Assembly: GCA_965232015.1 (NCBI GenBank) | Contig: OZ246946.1 | Location: 1,116,001 to 1,180,000, forward strand | Length of the DNA stretch: 64,000 nucleotides | Direction: 5' to 3' | From: JAJEAO01 sp963667635 | Lineage (GTDB): Bacteria; Acidobacteriota; Vicinamibacteria; Marinacidobacterales; Marinacidobacteraceae | Shown here: positions 18,069 through 25,201 of the stretch, in pieces | How the letters are laid out: each line of letters begins with the position of its first letter | Position numbering within the stretch: the first letter of the stretch is position 1 | The notes under the pieces: model-generated | The model's input: the letters and a program-made list of their open reading frames with translations, nothing else | What the model was told of the DNA's origin: nothing | Database searches by the model: none | Made by a program: the position numbers and the translations under genes

Positions 18069-19572
18069 GCCCACGGCGCGCCACCCCGGCACCGACTGGC
18101 GACTGCCGCGACGACGGGCGCTGTCCCTCCTCGGCGCGGGGGCTGCCGGGCTGTCGCTCGGCGCCCGCCCCGCGGAGGCGGCGCGGGAGGCGCCGTTTTC
18201 GGAGGAGTCGGTGCGCGACCTGGTGCGCCGTCTGCACCGGATCCGGCGCCGGTTCGGGCTGGACCGGGCGATCGGGGTCCACGTCGAGCACCTCGGCTCG
18301 GGCGCCGAGCTGTTCGGCCACAACCAGGATCGGACCTATGTCCCGGCCTCCGGGCAGAAGCTGCCGATCATGGCGTCCTGCATCCATTACCTGGGACCGA
18401 ACTACCGGTTCAGCACCCGGTTCTTCGTGACGGCGCCGCCGTCCGAGGCGGGTGTCGTCGAAGGCCCGGTGCTCGTCCAGGGCTGCGGCGATCCCAGCCT
18501 GAACCGTCACGAGATGGACGCGATCGCCGACGCCATCGCCGGCCACGGCATCACCGCCATCCGGGGCGACGTCATCCTCGACGACTCCTTCTTCGTGCCC
18601 GAGGAGACGAACCGACGGCTGGTGGCGGAGCGCCTTCGCTACAACGAGCCGATCGTGAGCGCTCTCGGCTACCACTGGAACCAGGTCGAGGTGGCGGGCC
18701 TGCCGGAAGCCGACGGCGACCGACCGAAACTGCGGGACGAGGGCTACGGCTACTTCGCCGTCCAGAACCGCACCGTGCTCCGGAACTCCGGTCGCCCCTA
18801 CATCCTCGCCCACCGGCGCCCGAACCGCCGGGTCCGAATCGAGGGTCGTATCCGGCGCGGCGGGACGGAGCGGCTCACCCGGTTCACCGCCACCGAGCCC
18901 GCGCTCTACTTCGGGTACGCGTTCCGCGGGAAGCTCGTCGAGCGGGGAGTGGAGGTCGAGGGCGAGCCGCGCCGCCGCGCGGAATCCGATCCCGATCTTC
19001 CCGTCCTGCTCTACCGGCACGAGTCGGAGCCCATGGTGCGGGTCGTCGAGGCGCTCGGCAAGTTCTCGAACAACTGGTCCGCGGAGCAGCTCCTGTTCAC
19101 CGTGGGGGCGCACCGATGGGGGCCTCCGGGGACCAGGGAGAAGGGCGCCCGAGCCGTGGAGGAGTACCTCGTCGGCCTCGGCAATCCCGCCGACAGCTTC
19201 ACCGTGGACGACGGGTCCGGCCTCTCGCGCCGGAACCGGCTCAGCCCGCGGCAACTCGTCTCCGTGGTCCGGGACCTCTACGGCCAGCCCGAACTCCGGG
19301 ACGACTTCCTCGAGTCGCTGGCCCATGCCGGGGTGGACGGCACCCTGCGACGGCGGATGCGAAGCGACGGCGTGCGCGGCCGGGTAATGGCCAAGACCGG
19401 GAGCCTCTCCGGAGTGAGCTCCCTCTCCGGCGTCGCGTTCCCGGTGGGCGCCGAGGACCGCGCGCTCGCGTTCTCGGTCATCACGAACGGGTTGCGGAGC
19501 CAGTGGAGCGGTGACGCCGTCGAGAACGAGATGGCGGCCACGCTGGTCCGCTGGAGCGGCGCCGCGACCTGA
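18058..19572 (+). CDS. dacB: D-alanyl-D-alanine carboxypeptidase/endopeptidase, PBP4 type (peptidase S13)
   Basis: 504 aa, periplasmic, with a twin-arginine-like signal (PRRRALSLLGAGAAGLSLG). The three penicillin-binding motifs are present: SGQK (Ser98, Lys101), SNN in KFSNNWSAEQLL, and KTG in VMAKTGSLSG. It trims peptidoglycan stem peptides or cuts cross-links. ATG 18058 is chosen over an upstream in-frame ATG because it follows GGAAG and begins just before the signal peptide. It overlaps the end of the selenoprotein gene by 11 nt, implying translational coupling. Confidence 0.92.
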   Translation: MPAEPTARHPGTDWRLPRRRALSLLGAGAAGLSLGARPAEAAREAPFSEESVRDLVRRLHRIRRRFGLDRAIGVHVEHLGSGAELFGHNQDRTYVPASGQKLPIMASCIHYLGPNYRFSTRFFVTAPPSEAGVVEGPVLVQGCGDPSLNRHEMDAIADAIAGHGITAIRGDVILDDSFFVPEETNRRLVAERLRYNEPIVSALGYHWNQVEVAGLPEADGDRPKLRDEGYGYFAVQNRTVLRNSGRPYILAHRRPNRRVRIEGRIRRGGTERLTRFTATEPALYFGYAFRGKLVERGVEVEGEPRRRAESDPDLPVLLYRHESEPMVRVVEALGKFSNNWSAEQLLFTVGAHRWGPPGTREKGARAVEEYLVGLGNPADSFTVDDGSGLSRRNRLSPRQLVSVVRDLYGQPELRDDFLESLAHAGVDGTLRRRMRSDGVRGRVMAKTGSLSGVSSLSGVAFPVGAEDRALAFSVITNGLRSQWSGDAVENEMAATLVRWSGAAT

Positions 19573-19594
19573 TCGCAGCCCGCGGCGCTTCGGA

Positions 19595-20692
19595 ATGAAG
19601 CCGATCCCGGGGCTCGACCCCCCGGAGTACGTCGCCTGGCGCGAGGATCCGGCGATCCTCGACGAGTTCGCCCGGACGGTCGAGCGCCGTTCCCGCCGGT
19701 GGGAGCGTGTCAGCGGACTCCCGCGCGCCACGCGGCTGCAGCTCTACGAGGGGCTGGTCCGCAACCGGCTCCACGATCTACAGCTCAAGCGGTGGGTTCG
19801 TTCCGGCGTGCTCTCCAAGGCCTGGCTGGGACCCGGCGAGGAAGCGGTCACGGTGGGGGCGTGCCACGCGCTTGGCCCCGATGACGCCGTCGGGCCGATG
19901 ATCCGCAACGCCGGGGCGCTCCACGAGCGGGGGGTCCCGCTGGCCGACATGTTCCGGGGGACGCTGGGGACCGCGGACGGACCCCCCCGCGGACGGGACA
20001 TCCACTTCGGAGACCTCCGGCGCGGGGTCGTGGGTCCGATCAGCATGGTGGGATCGCTCGTTCCGGTGTGCGCCGGGATGGCGCTCGCCTACCGGTTGCG
20101 CGGCGAGGCTCGCGTCGCGCTGACCTGGGTCGGGGACGGGACGGTGGGGACGGCGGGATTCCACGAGGGGATGACGAGCGCGGTCGCGGTTGGGGCTCCG
20201 CTCGTCGTCGTGGTTCAGAACAACCGGATCGCGCTCGGCACCGTGCTCCCGGAGGACGGCGAAGCGCGTCTGGAGGCGCTGGGAGCGGCATACGGGGTCC
20301 GGTCCCTGGTCGCCGACGGCAACCATGTCCTCGACGTGTTCGCCGCGGTCCGGGAGGCGCGGGAGGGCGCCCTCCGGGAGAGCCGCCCGGTCATCGTCGT
20401 GGCCCACACCTTCCGGATGGGCGGGCACGCCACCCACGACGAGGGCATCAGCCGCGAGCTGCTGCCGGCGGAGCGATTCGAATACTTCGGGCGTCGGGAT
20501 CCGGTGCGGGTGTACGGGGCGTTCCTCCGCCGTGGGGGGGCAGGGGCCGCCCCGATTCCCGGTGCCGAGCTCACGGCGCTCGAGGAACAGGTGGAAGCGG
20601 AGACCCGCGCGGCGGAGGCCGAGGCGCTCGCCTCGCACCGGACCCGCCGGCCCGACCCGACGACTGCGACTGCCGGGGTCTTCGCCGACTGA
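19595..20692 (+). CDS. Thiamine-diphosphate-dependent 2-oxoacid dehydrogenase E1, alpha subunit
   Basis: 365 aa, the family's usual length. The ThDP motif is visible as WVGDGTVGTAGFHEG, followed about 20 residues later by NNRIA. VGAC..GPDDAV and GGHATHDEG are typical of PdhA/BkdA-type subunits. It would decarboxylate pyruvate or a branched-chain 2-oxoacid. The beta subunit and E2 are not adjacent: the next gene is on the opposite strand. It lies 22 nt after dacB. The exact substrate is not determinable. Confidence 0.88.
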   Translation: MKPIPGLDPPEYVAWREDPAILDEFARTVERRSRRWERVSGLPRATRLQLYEGLVRNRLHDLQLKRWVRSGVLSKAWLGPGEEAVTVGACHALGPDDAVGPMIRNAGALHERGVPLADMFRGTLGTADGPPRGRDIHFGDLRRGVVGPISMVGSLVPVCAGMALAYRLRGEARVALTWVGDGTVGTAGFHEGMTSAVAVGAPLVVVVQNNRIALGTVLPEDGEARLEALGAAYGVRSLVADGNHVLDVFAAVREAREGALRESRPVIVVAHTFRMGGHATHDEGISRELLPAERFEYFGRRDPVRVYGAFLRRGGAGAAPIPGAELTALEEQVEAETRAAEAEALASHRTRRPDPTTATAGVFAD

Positions 20693-20698
20693 GGAGGG

Positions 20699-21142
20699 TT
20701 ACTCCCGGCGGCGTCCGTTCGCGGGGAAGTGGTTGAGGCCCAGGCGCGCGGCGGACCGATCGGTGAGGTCCACGATGGCGGCGGCGTTGATCCCGATGGC
20801 GATGACGAGCGCCTCGCTGATCTCTTCCTTGGTGGCGCCTGCCTTCAGGGCCTTCTTGATGTGCCCGTCGAGGCAGCCCTCGCACTTGGCGATGACCGAG
20901 CAGCCGATGGCGATCAGCTCCTGGGTCCGGGTGTCGAGGTGCCGGTTCTCGGAGAAGTAGGTCTCCTTGTAGAACTTCCCGTAGATGGCCTTCATCCGGG
21001 GCTCGAGCATCGAGTAGGACGCCGGCGCCCGCGGCGCCGCCGCTTTCTCCTTCGGGGCCGCCGACCGGCCCCCCTCGTCCGAGGGGTCGAAGTCGATCCC
21101 GGGAATCTGCGCTTCCGCGCTGCGTGCGCCGTCCTGCGCCAT
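20699..21142 (-). CDS. AhpD-like / carboxymuconolactone decarboxylase family protein
   Basis: 147 aa from ATG 21142; an upstream in-frame TTG at 21205 would add 21 unconvincing residues. The redox motif KCEGCLDGHIKKALKAG gives CxxC followed by the conserved His, as in AhpD alkylhydroperoxidases. The N-terminal 45 residues are a low-complexity extension. Probable thiol-dependent peroxide or disulfide reductase in the cytoplasm. It converges with the E1-alpha gene, ending 6 nt away. This family also has Sec versions, but here both positions are Cys. Confidence 0.85.
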   Translation of the reverse strand: MAQDGARSAEAQIPGIDFDPSDEGGRSAAPKEKAAAPRAPASYSMLEPRMKAIYGKFYKETYFSENRHLDTRTQELIAIGCSVIAKCEGCLDGHIKKALKAGATKEEISEALVIAIGINAAAIVDLTDRSAARLGLNHFPANGRRRE

Positions 21143-21190
21143 GAGCGGTCTCGCCTCGCGCCCGCCCGTGGCACGGGCCGGGACTTCGTT

Positions 21191-21205
21191 TTGTGCACGC
21201 CACAA
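21191..21205. promoter_or_regulatory. Palindrome upstream of the AhpD-like gene
   Basis: TTGTG-N5-CACAA, a perfect 5-bp inverted repeat with a 5-nt spacer, about 50 nt upstream of the chosen ATG. Its size suits a dimeric regulator, but there is no second copy to support it. Confidence 0.25.
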
Positions 21206-21399
21206 GCAGCCGGTGCCGACTGCCGCTTTGCGGATTCAGTGAACGGGAACCCGTGAGGGTACCACCACGGCGAACCCGGCCTGGTCGCGGGGGCGCTGTC
21301 GCCGTTCGGGCCTCCGCTCGCCGGAACGGTGGAATCGGAGGCCTTCGATCCCGAGCGGGGCGGGGATGCGCTCGTCGGCCCCGAAGGGGGGCGCAGTTG

Positions 21400-21783
21400 T
21401 TACCGCCGGCAGAGATCTTTCCGGCCGAGGAGCCTCCGCTCGGTCTGGCTCAGCTCGCCCCCCTGCTTCCAGAGCGAGCGCGACACCTCCTCCATGAAGA
21501 ACCGTCGGTAGCCGGTCGGCGCGCCGACCACGTTGCCTTCGGCGTCAATCCGGAGCGAGTGAATCCGGACCGCGAGGTTTCGACGCTCGAAGAAGAGGAT
21601 GGCGACCTCGCGGGGTTTCAGGACGCCGTCCTGGCCGTCTCGCACATCCATCCGGACACGGTTCAGGAGGTAGTCGCTGTGGGTCTCGACGATGACCTGG
21701 CGTCTGGAGCCGGCGATCTGACAGAGGAAGCTGCCGAGCGCCGCCTGGGCGCTCGGATGGTCGCGGCATGAGGGCTCGGCTGG
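21400..21783 (-). pseudogene. C-terminal remnant of an AAA ATPase (DUF3696-type)
   Basis: Reading the minus strand from about 21759 gives HPSAQAALGSFLCQIAG, then VIVETHSDYLLNR, AILFFERRNL and LRIDAEGNVVG, and ends at a TAA at 21400-21402. This is the C-terminal part of the predicted ATPases linked to DUF3696, including the conserved ETHSDxLLNR motif. The N-terminal Walker A half is missing, and the sequence just before HPSAQ no longer reads as the family's EQPEIHLHP segment. No start codon fits. I infer a truncated gene, perhaps a remnant of a defence or mobile locus; a large palindrome lies just beyond the break. Confidence 0.6.
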
Positions 21784-21791
21784 GGGTGGGT

Positions 21792-21828
21792 CCTTGTCGG
21801 AAGTCGCGGAACGCGACTTCCGATAAGG
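21792..21828. repeat. 17-bp palindrome beside the broken ATPase
   Basis: Arms 21792-21808 and 21812-21828 around a GAA loop pair at 16 of 17 positions, the other being G-T. It is followed by an AT-rich stretch unusual for this genome. It could be a terminator for flanking genes, a REP-type repeat or the end of a lost mobile element. Confidence 0.5.
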
Positions 21829-21919
21829 AATCTTATGTAAAGAAATGGAGTAAGAGGCGGGGTTGAGACGGTGGAGCCCTGGCCAGCGGGGGGCGGGGGC
21901 TGATCCTGGGTCGGGCTGA

Positions 21920-22831
21920 TCAGCCGCCCGCCGGCCCGGCGCGGTATTCGGTCACCGCCTGGTGGAACACGAAGAGCGCGTCCCGATCCTCGCTGGGGCT
22001 CTCGAAGTTGTAGGTGCGACCGCGGAGCACCTTGAGCCGGAGGTTGTTGTCCACGTAGTCCAGCTCGAACTCCTCCACCCGCGCGAAGGGGAGCTGAAAC
22101 GCATCCTGATGATCCGTGTGGTAGTCGAACCCCCCCGGTCCGGCGTGAAGAACTCCGGCGCACGATCCGAAGCGATGCTTGTGGACGAGCTCGATCTGGA
22201 CCGCAAGCGTGGCGGCCTCCGCGACGAGGTCGAAGCGCACCTCGACCGGGCGACGCGCCACGGTGACCGAGCGGTTCTGGACCTCGTGACCCTCGGCGGA
22301 CACGGTGAGCCGATAGTCGCCCGGCCGGAGATCGCCGATCGTCAGGGGGGTGTTGCCCTTGAAGTTCCGGTCGAGGAAGACCATGGCGCCGGGCACGTCG
22401 GCTTCGACCACGAGCGCACCGAGCTGCTCGCGCAGCTCCACCGCCAACGATCGCGTCCGTCCGGCGCTGACCGTGACCTCGGCCTCAAAGGGATGGAAGT
22501 CCTCGCGTTCGACTCGCAGCATGTATTTTCCGGCCTCGATGTCCTCCCAGGCGCCCGGCGCCACGCCGAGCCGACGCCCATCGAGGAACACGTCGCCGCC
22601 CTCGGCGCCACTCACCCGGAGCCCCCCGGTCGTGGGCGCGGGTGGTGGCGGGGGCGCTTCGGGAACCGGCTCGGGTTCGGGACTCGGTCGGACCGGCGCG
22701 GGAGCTTCTTCGACGGGCTCTGGAGCGGCCTCCTCCTCCGCTCCCCCGCAGGCGATCGCAACCGCGAGCGGGAGCGCCAGCAGCGCGCTAACGAAGGAGC
22801 GGACGAATCGCGAGCGTGGAGGTCGAATCAT
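21920..22831 (-). CDS. PEGA-domain lipoprotein
   Basis: 303 aa. Signal peptide with lipobox AIAC (Cys about 28), a Pro/Glu-rich linker (about 32-68), then two PEGA repeats: GGDVFLDGRRLGVAPGAWED and GAMVFLDRNFKGNTPLTIGD. A C-terminal domain (about 205-300) resembles a small PH-like barrel (VLRGRTYNFESPSEDRDALF). GGAG precedes the ATG. It begins 18 nt after the flavin reductase stop and may be the last gene of the redox operon. Probable periplasmic or outer-membrane-anchored structural protein; role unknown. Confidence 0.75.
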   Translation of the reverse strand: MIRPPRSRFVRSFVSALLALPLAVAIACGGAEEEAAPEPVEEAPAPVRPSPEPEPVPEAPPPPPAPTTGGLRVSGAEGGDVFLDGRRLGVAPGAWEDIEAGKYMLRVEREDFHPFEAEVTVSAGRTRSLAVELREQLGALVVEADVPGAMVFLDRNFKGNTPLTIGDLRPGDYRLTVSAEGHEVQNRSVTVARRPVEVRFDLVAEAATLAVQIELVHKHRFGSCAGVLHAGPGGFDYHTDHQDAFQLPFARVEEFELDYVDNNLRLKVLRGRTYNFESPSEDRDALFVFHQAVTEYRAGPAGG

Positions 22832-22849
22832 GGGTCGCTCCGTCGGATT

Positions 22850-23386
22850 TCAACGCGTGAGTCGGTGGTACCCGCGGTCCTGATAGACGAGAGGGGCGAC
22901 CGCTGGGCGATCGATTCCGCCGCCGAGGACCCGGCCGATGAAGAGCGTGTGGTCCGCCTCCTCGTGCTCGGCGGTAACGGCGCATTCGAGCCAGCCGACG
23001 CATCCGGGAAGCAGCGGCGGCGCTCCGGAGCGAAGCGCGGAGCGGAAAGCGTCTCCGAACTGTTCCGCGGAGGTCCTTCCCGGTTGCGCGAAGTGGTTCG
23101 ACACCGCGGCCTGGTCCTCAGCGAGGAGGTGGACGCGAAATCGCCCCGACCGGATCGCGGAGCGGGATCGCGACGCCGTGCCGATGGAGATGAGTACGAG
23201 CGCCGGGTCGAGGCTCACCGAGGTGAAGGAGCTCACCGTGATCCCGCGCGGCCCGTCGTCGCCGACGGCGGTGACGACGGTCACGAGCTGCGGCGCCCGC
23301 CGCATCAGACCGCGAAGCAGGTCCGCCGGGCCGGGTCGCCCCTGCCCTGTCTCCCCGGATCCCCCGCTCATTCCTTCGTCGTTCAC
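22850..23386 (-). CDS. Flavin reductase family protein (FMN-binding split barrel)
   Basis: 178 aa. Family features are the N-terminal QLVTVVTAVGDDGPRGITVS strand pair, SFTSVSLDPALVLISI, the FRVHLLAEDQ segment and the C-terminal PLVYQDRGYHRL. It should bind FMN and use NAD(P)H to supply reduced flavin. The start is taken as the GTG at 23386, which overlaps the OsmC-like gene's stop (GTGA) and so is translationally coupled. A longer in-frame reading to 23671 overlaps that gene entirely and shows no homology. Confidence 0.88.
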   Translation of the reverse strand: MNDEGMSGGSGETGQGRPGPADLLRGLMRRAPQLVTVVTAVGDDGPRGITVSSFTSVSLDPALVLISIGTASRSRSAIRSGRFRVHLLAEDQAAVSNHFAQPGRTSAEQFGDAFRSALRSGAPPLLPGCVGWLECAVTAEHEEADHTLFIGRVLGGGIDRPAVAPLVYQDRGYHRLTR

Positions 23387-23868
23387 CCCGCCGCGCCTTC
23401 GATCTCGGTGAAATCGGCGGTGTAGGTCACCGCCACGGCGCCGCGCAGCGTGTTGGCGAGAGGACAGCCCCGCTCGTGGACGCGCAAGGCGCGTTCGGCG
23501 GCCTCGAGTTTGCCGGGCGGCAACTTCACTGCGTAGCGAATGCGGATGGCGCGCAGGGCCATCACGCCCTCCTCGTCCACGATGTCGCCTTCGACATCGG
23601 CGCTGAGCCGGTTCGGTTGGCTTGGAATGCCGCGAATTTCGAGCGCCCGCCCGAACGTGCCCAGCATTCAACCGCCAGTGGCGGCCACGACGTAGTCGAG
23701 AGTCGCCGGGAGCTCCTCGGCCGGCGTTACGCCGTAGAAGGCAGCGATCCCGCTGTGGACGCCGAACCGGACCGGGGTTTCGAAGTCCTCGAGAAAGGCT
23801 TGGCGCACCGGACCCGCCTCCTTGACGACACGGGCGTGGCAGGTGTGGACGACCGGGGCCGCGCTCAT
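23383..23868 (-). CDS. OsmC-like selenoprotein candidate
   Basis: Read through the TGA at 23670-23668, this is a 161-aa OsmC/Ohr-type protein. Upstream of the TGA it reads GVHSGIAAFYG and ATLDYVVAATGG; downstream it reads MLGTFGRALEIRG. The TGA occupies exactly the family's first catalytic Cys (AAxxGC), giving Sec67. The second catalytic Cys is present as Cys135 in HERGCPLANTLRG. A 7-bp hairpin follows. The ATG start overlaps the DsbD-N-like gene (ATGA). OsmC/Ohr proteins reduce organic hydroperoxides in the cytoplasm. Sec-containing OsmC-like proteins are known from selenoproteome surveys, which supports the reading. Confidence 0.86.
23638..23655 (-). promoter_or_regulatory. Putative SECIS hairpin of the OsmC-like selenoprotein
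   Basis: On the minus strand, UUCGGGC (23655-23649) pairs with GCUCGAA (23644-23638), 7 pairs with one G-U, around loop GGGC. The loop begins 19 nt after the UGA and starts with G, in line with bacterial SECIS models. It lacks the GU of the fdhF loop. Confidence 0.6.
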
Positions 23869-24431
23869 CGGGATTCTCCGAAGATGTCAGTGTGGAGCGG
23901 GACGATGTCGGCTCCCGTCTCGACGAGCGGGAGGTCGAGCGCGAGCGTCGTCGAAGTCGGGGCGCTGCAGGCGTTGTCGGTGCAGAGCTGATACCGGACC
24001 AGGACCGAAGCCTCGGTCGCGCCGTCGGTGGCCGTCGCTGAGGAGGTCAACGGGATGCGGATCGCGACCCGGCCCTCGTAGAGGTCGAACTCGCCGAGAC
24101 CGGAAAGATCACGGCGGATCGGCTCGGGATAGTCGGCGGCGTCGGCCTGGAGCGCGTTCGTCTCCTGGAACTCGACGACGGTGCCAGTGGGAGGTGGCTC
24201 TTCGGGCCCGTAGAGGTGATAGCCGGGCTCGAGTTCGGCCACGACCGCAACCTGGAAGCGGTCGCCGGGACGCACGGCGGACTGGGACGAGACGAGCTCG
24301 AAGCGCGCCGCGCCGTCCCAGTCGGGAATCTCGGGGATCTGGGCGGGCGCGATCGCCGCGACCAGCGCCAGCAGCAGGAACCCGAGCAACGGGCGACGGG
24401 GCCGGGCGTGAGAGTTGGGAAAACGGAGCAT
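23865..24431 (-). CDS. Periplasmic DsbD N-terminal-like (thiol:disulfide interchange) protein
   Basis: 188 aa, with a clear signal peptide (LLGFLLLALVAAIAPAQ). The mature part is one immunoglobulin-like domain like the N-terminal domain of DsbD: GDRFQVAVVAELEPGYHLYG and YQLCTDNACSAP with the active Cys pair. The membrane and C-terminal thioredoxin domains of DsbD are absent. ATG 24431 is chosen because GGGAGG precedes it and the signal peptide starts there; an earlier GTG at 24506 overlaps the previous gene. It likely relays electrons to oxidised periplasmic partners, perhaps including the upstream redoxin. The transmembrane partner is not in the window. Confidence 0.83.
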   Translation of the reverse strand: MLRFPNSHARPRRPLLGFLLLALVAAIAPAQIPEIPDWDGAARFELVSSQSAVRPGDRFQVAVVAELEPGYHLYGPEEPPPTGTVVEFQETNALQADAADYPEPIRRDLSGLGEFDLYEGRVAIRIPLTSSATATDGATEASVLVRYQLCTDNACSAPTSTTLALDLPLVETGADIVPLHTDIFGESR

Positions 24432-24502
24432 GGGAGCCTCCCGCCTCGAAGCAGGCGGATCAGGAGGGATTCTGTTGCCGGGGTGCGGAGCGGGCCGGGG
24501 CA

Positions 24503-25090
24503 TCACGGCCCGGAAAGAGCAGCGAGCTGCTCCAGGATCTCGTCAGGGGAGGTCCGGTCGCGGTAGTTGATCCACACGTTGACGAATCGGACGACCCCCT
24601 CGCGGTCCACGATGATCGTCGCCGGATGGGCGAGGCCCTCGCGATCGGTCCCGTCGTGGTCGGGGTTCTGGATCCCGTAGGCTCGGATCACGGCGGAACC
24701 GTCCACCAGCAGCGGGAAGGTCCAATCGTTTTCCGCAAGCCAGCTCCGGGTCTCGGTGGCGTTGTACATCGAGATGCCGAGCACGGTCGCGCTCGCCGCC
24801 TCGAAGCGGTCCAGGGATTGTTGCAGCTCGCCGAGCTGCGCCTTGCAGAATGGTCACCAGCCTCCACTGCGGAAGAACTCGAGGACGACCGGGCCGTTTC
24901 GCGTGAGCTGCTGCAGCCGGTAGGTCGCTCCTTCGGCGTCCTGGAGCAGGAAGTCGGGCGCCTGCTGTCCCACCTCGATGGTGGGCGTCTCCATGTCCTG
25001 CGCCGAAGCGGCGCTCGGGAGCGGACCAGAGGGGAGGCCGAGGCCGAGCGAGAGCACGGCGACGACCAGGAAGGCCGGAAGGAAGCGCAT
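24503..25090 (-). CDS. Exported peroxiredoxin/redoxin-like selenoprotein candidate (UPFC)
   Basis: Read through the TGA at 24856-24854, this is a 195-aa protein. It has a signal peptide (LPAFLVVAVLSLGLGLPSG), then an AhpC/redoxin fold: VGQQAPDFLLQDAEG, VLEFFRSGGW, TGA, PFCKAQLGELQQ, then VLGISMYNATETRSWL and ATIIVDREGVVRF. The TGA replaces the first Cys of the family's WCPFC motif, giving U79-P-F-C82. A perfect 7-bp hairpin follows. ATG 25090 is chosen because it starts the signal peptide; an upstream ATG at 25144 would hide it. It ends next to the DsbD-N-like gene. Likely role: periplasmic hydroperoxide reduction. Confidence 0.86.
24823..24839 (-). promoter_or_regulatory. Putative SECIS hairpin of the redoxin-like selenoprotein
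   Basis: On the minus strand, GCAGCUC (24839-24833) and GAGCUGC (24829-24823) pair perfectly around loop GGC. The loop begins 21 nt after the UGA and opens with GG. Of the three hairpins this is the most stable. Confidence 0.65.
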
Positions 25091-25097
25091 GGGGCCG

Positions 25098-25103
25098 ATT
25101 CTA
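25098..25103 (-). promoter_or_regulatory. Probable -10 box of the selenium redox operon (leaderless start)
   Basis: TAGAAT ends only 7 nt before the ATG at 25090 and no Shine-Dalgarno is present, so transcription would begin at or next to the start codon. The -35 region is poor (TTTTTC). The same TAGAATCGGCC string precedes the amidase operon. Confidence 0.45.
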
Positions 25104-25174
25104 GCATGGCCGCCGGCAGCGAAAAACCGACTGGTATCGGTCATAACGCCAAAGAAGTTATTGACTTACGAGGC

Positions 25175-25192
25175 ATGTCGGCACGCCGACAT
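25175..25192. promoter_or_regulatory. Operator-like palindrome between parB and the selenium redox operon
   Basis: ATGTCGGC-AC-GCCGACAT, a perfect 8-bp inverted repeat with a 2-nt centre, about 85 nt upstream of the redoxin start. No T-run follows on either strand, so a regulator-binding site is more likely than a terminator. Confidence 0.4.
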
Positions 25193-25201
25193 CGGCCGAT
25201 A

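Noticed and set aside
20699..21142. AhpD-like gene as a fourth selenoprotein
   Set aside because: Both positions of its CxxC are Cys codons and no in-frame TGA occurs in the gene.
17787..24856. The three TGA codons as ordinary stops, frameshifts or genome-wide TGA recoding
   Set aside because: Each TGA replaces a catalytic Cys codon with no shift of frame, so decay is unlikely. Many other genes here clearly end at TGA (for example the ATGA overlaps in tol-pal and PTS), so general recoding is excluded.
25175..25192. Palindrome as a rho-independent terminator of parB or as parS
   Set aside because: No T-run follows on the minus strand, and the sequence does not resemble the canonical parS.
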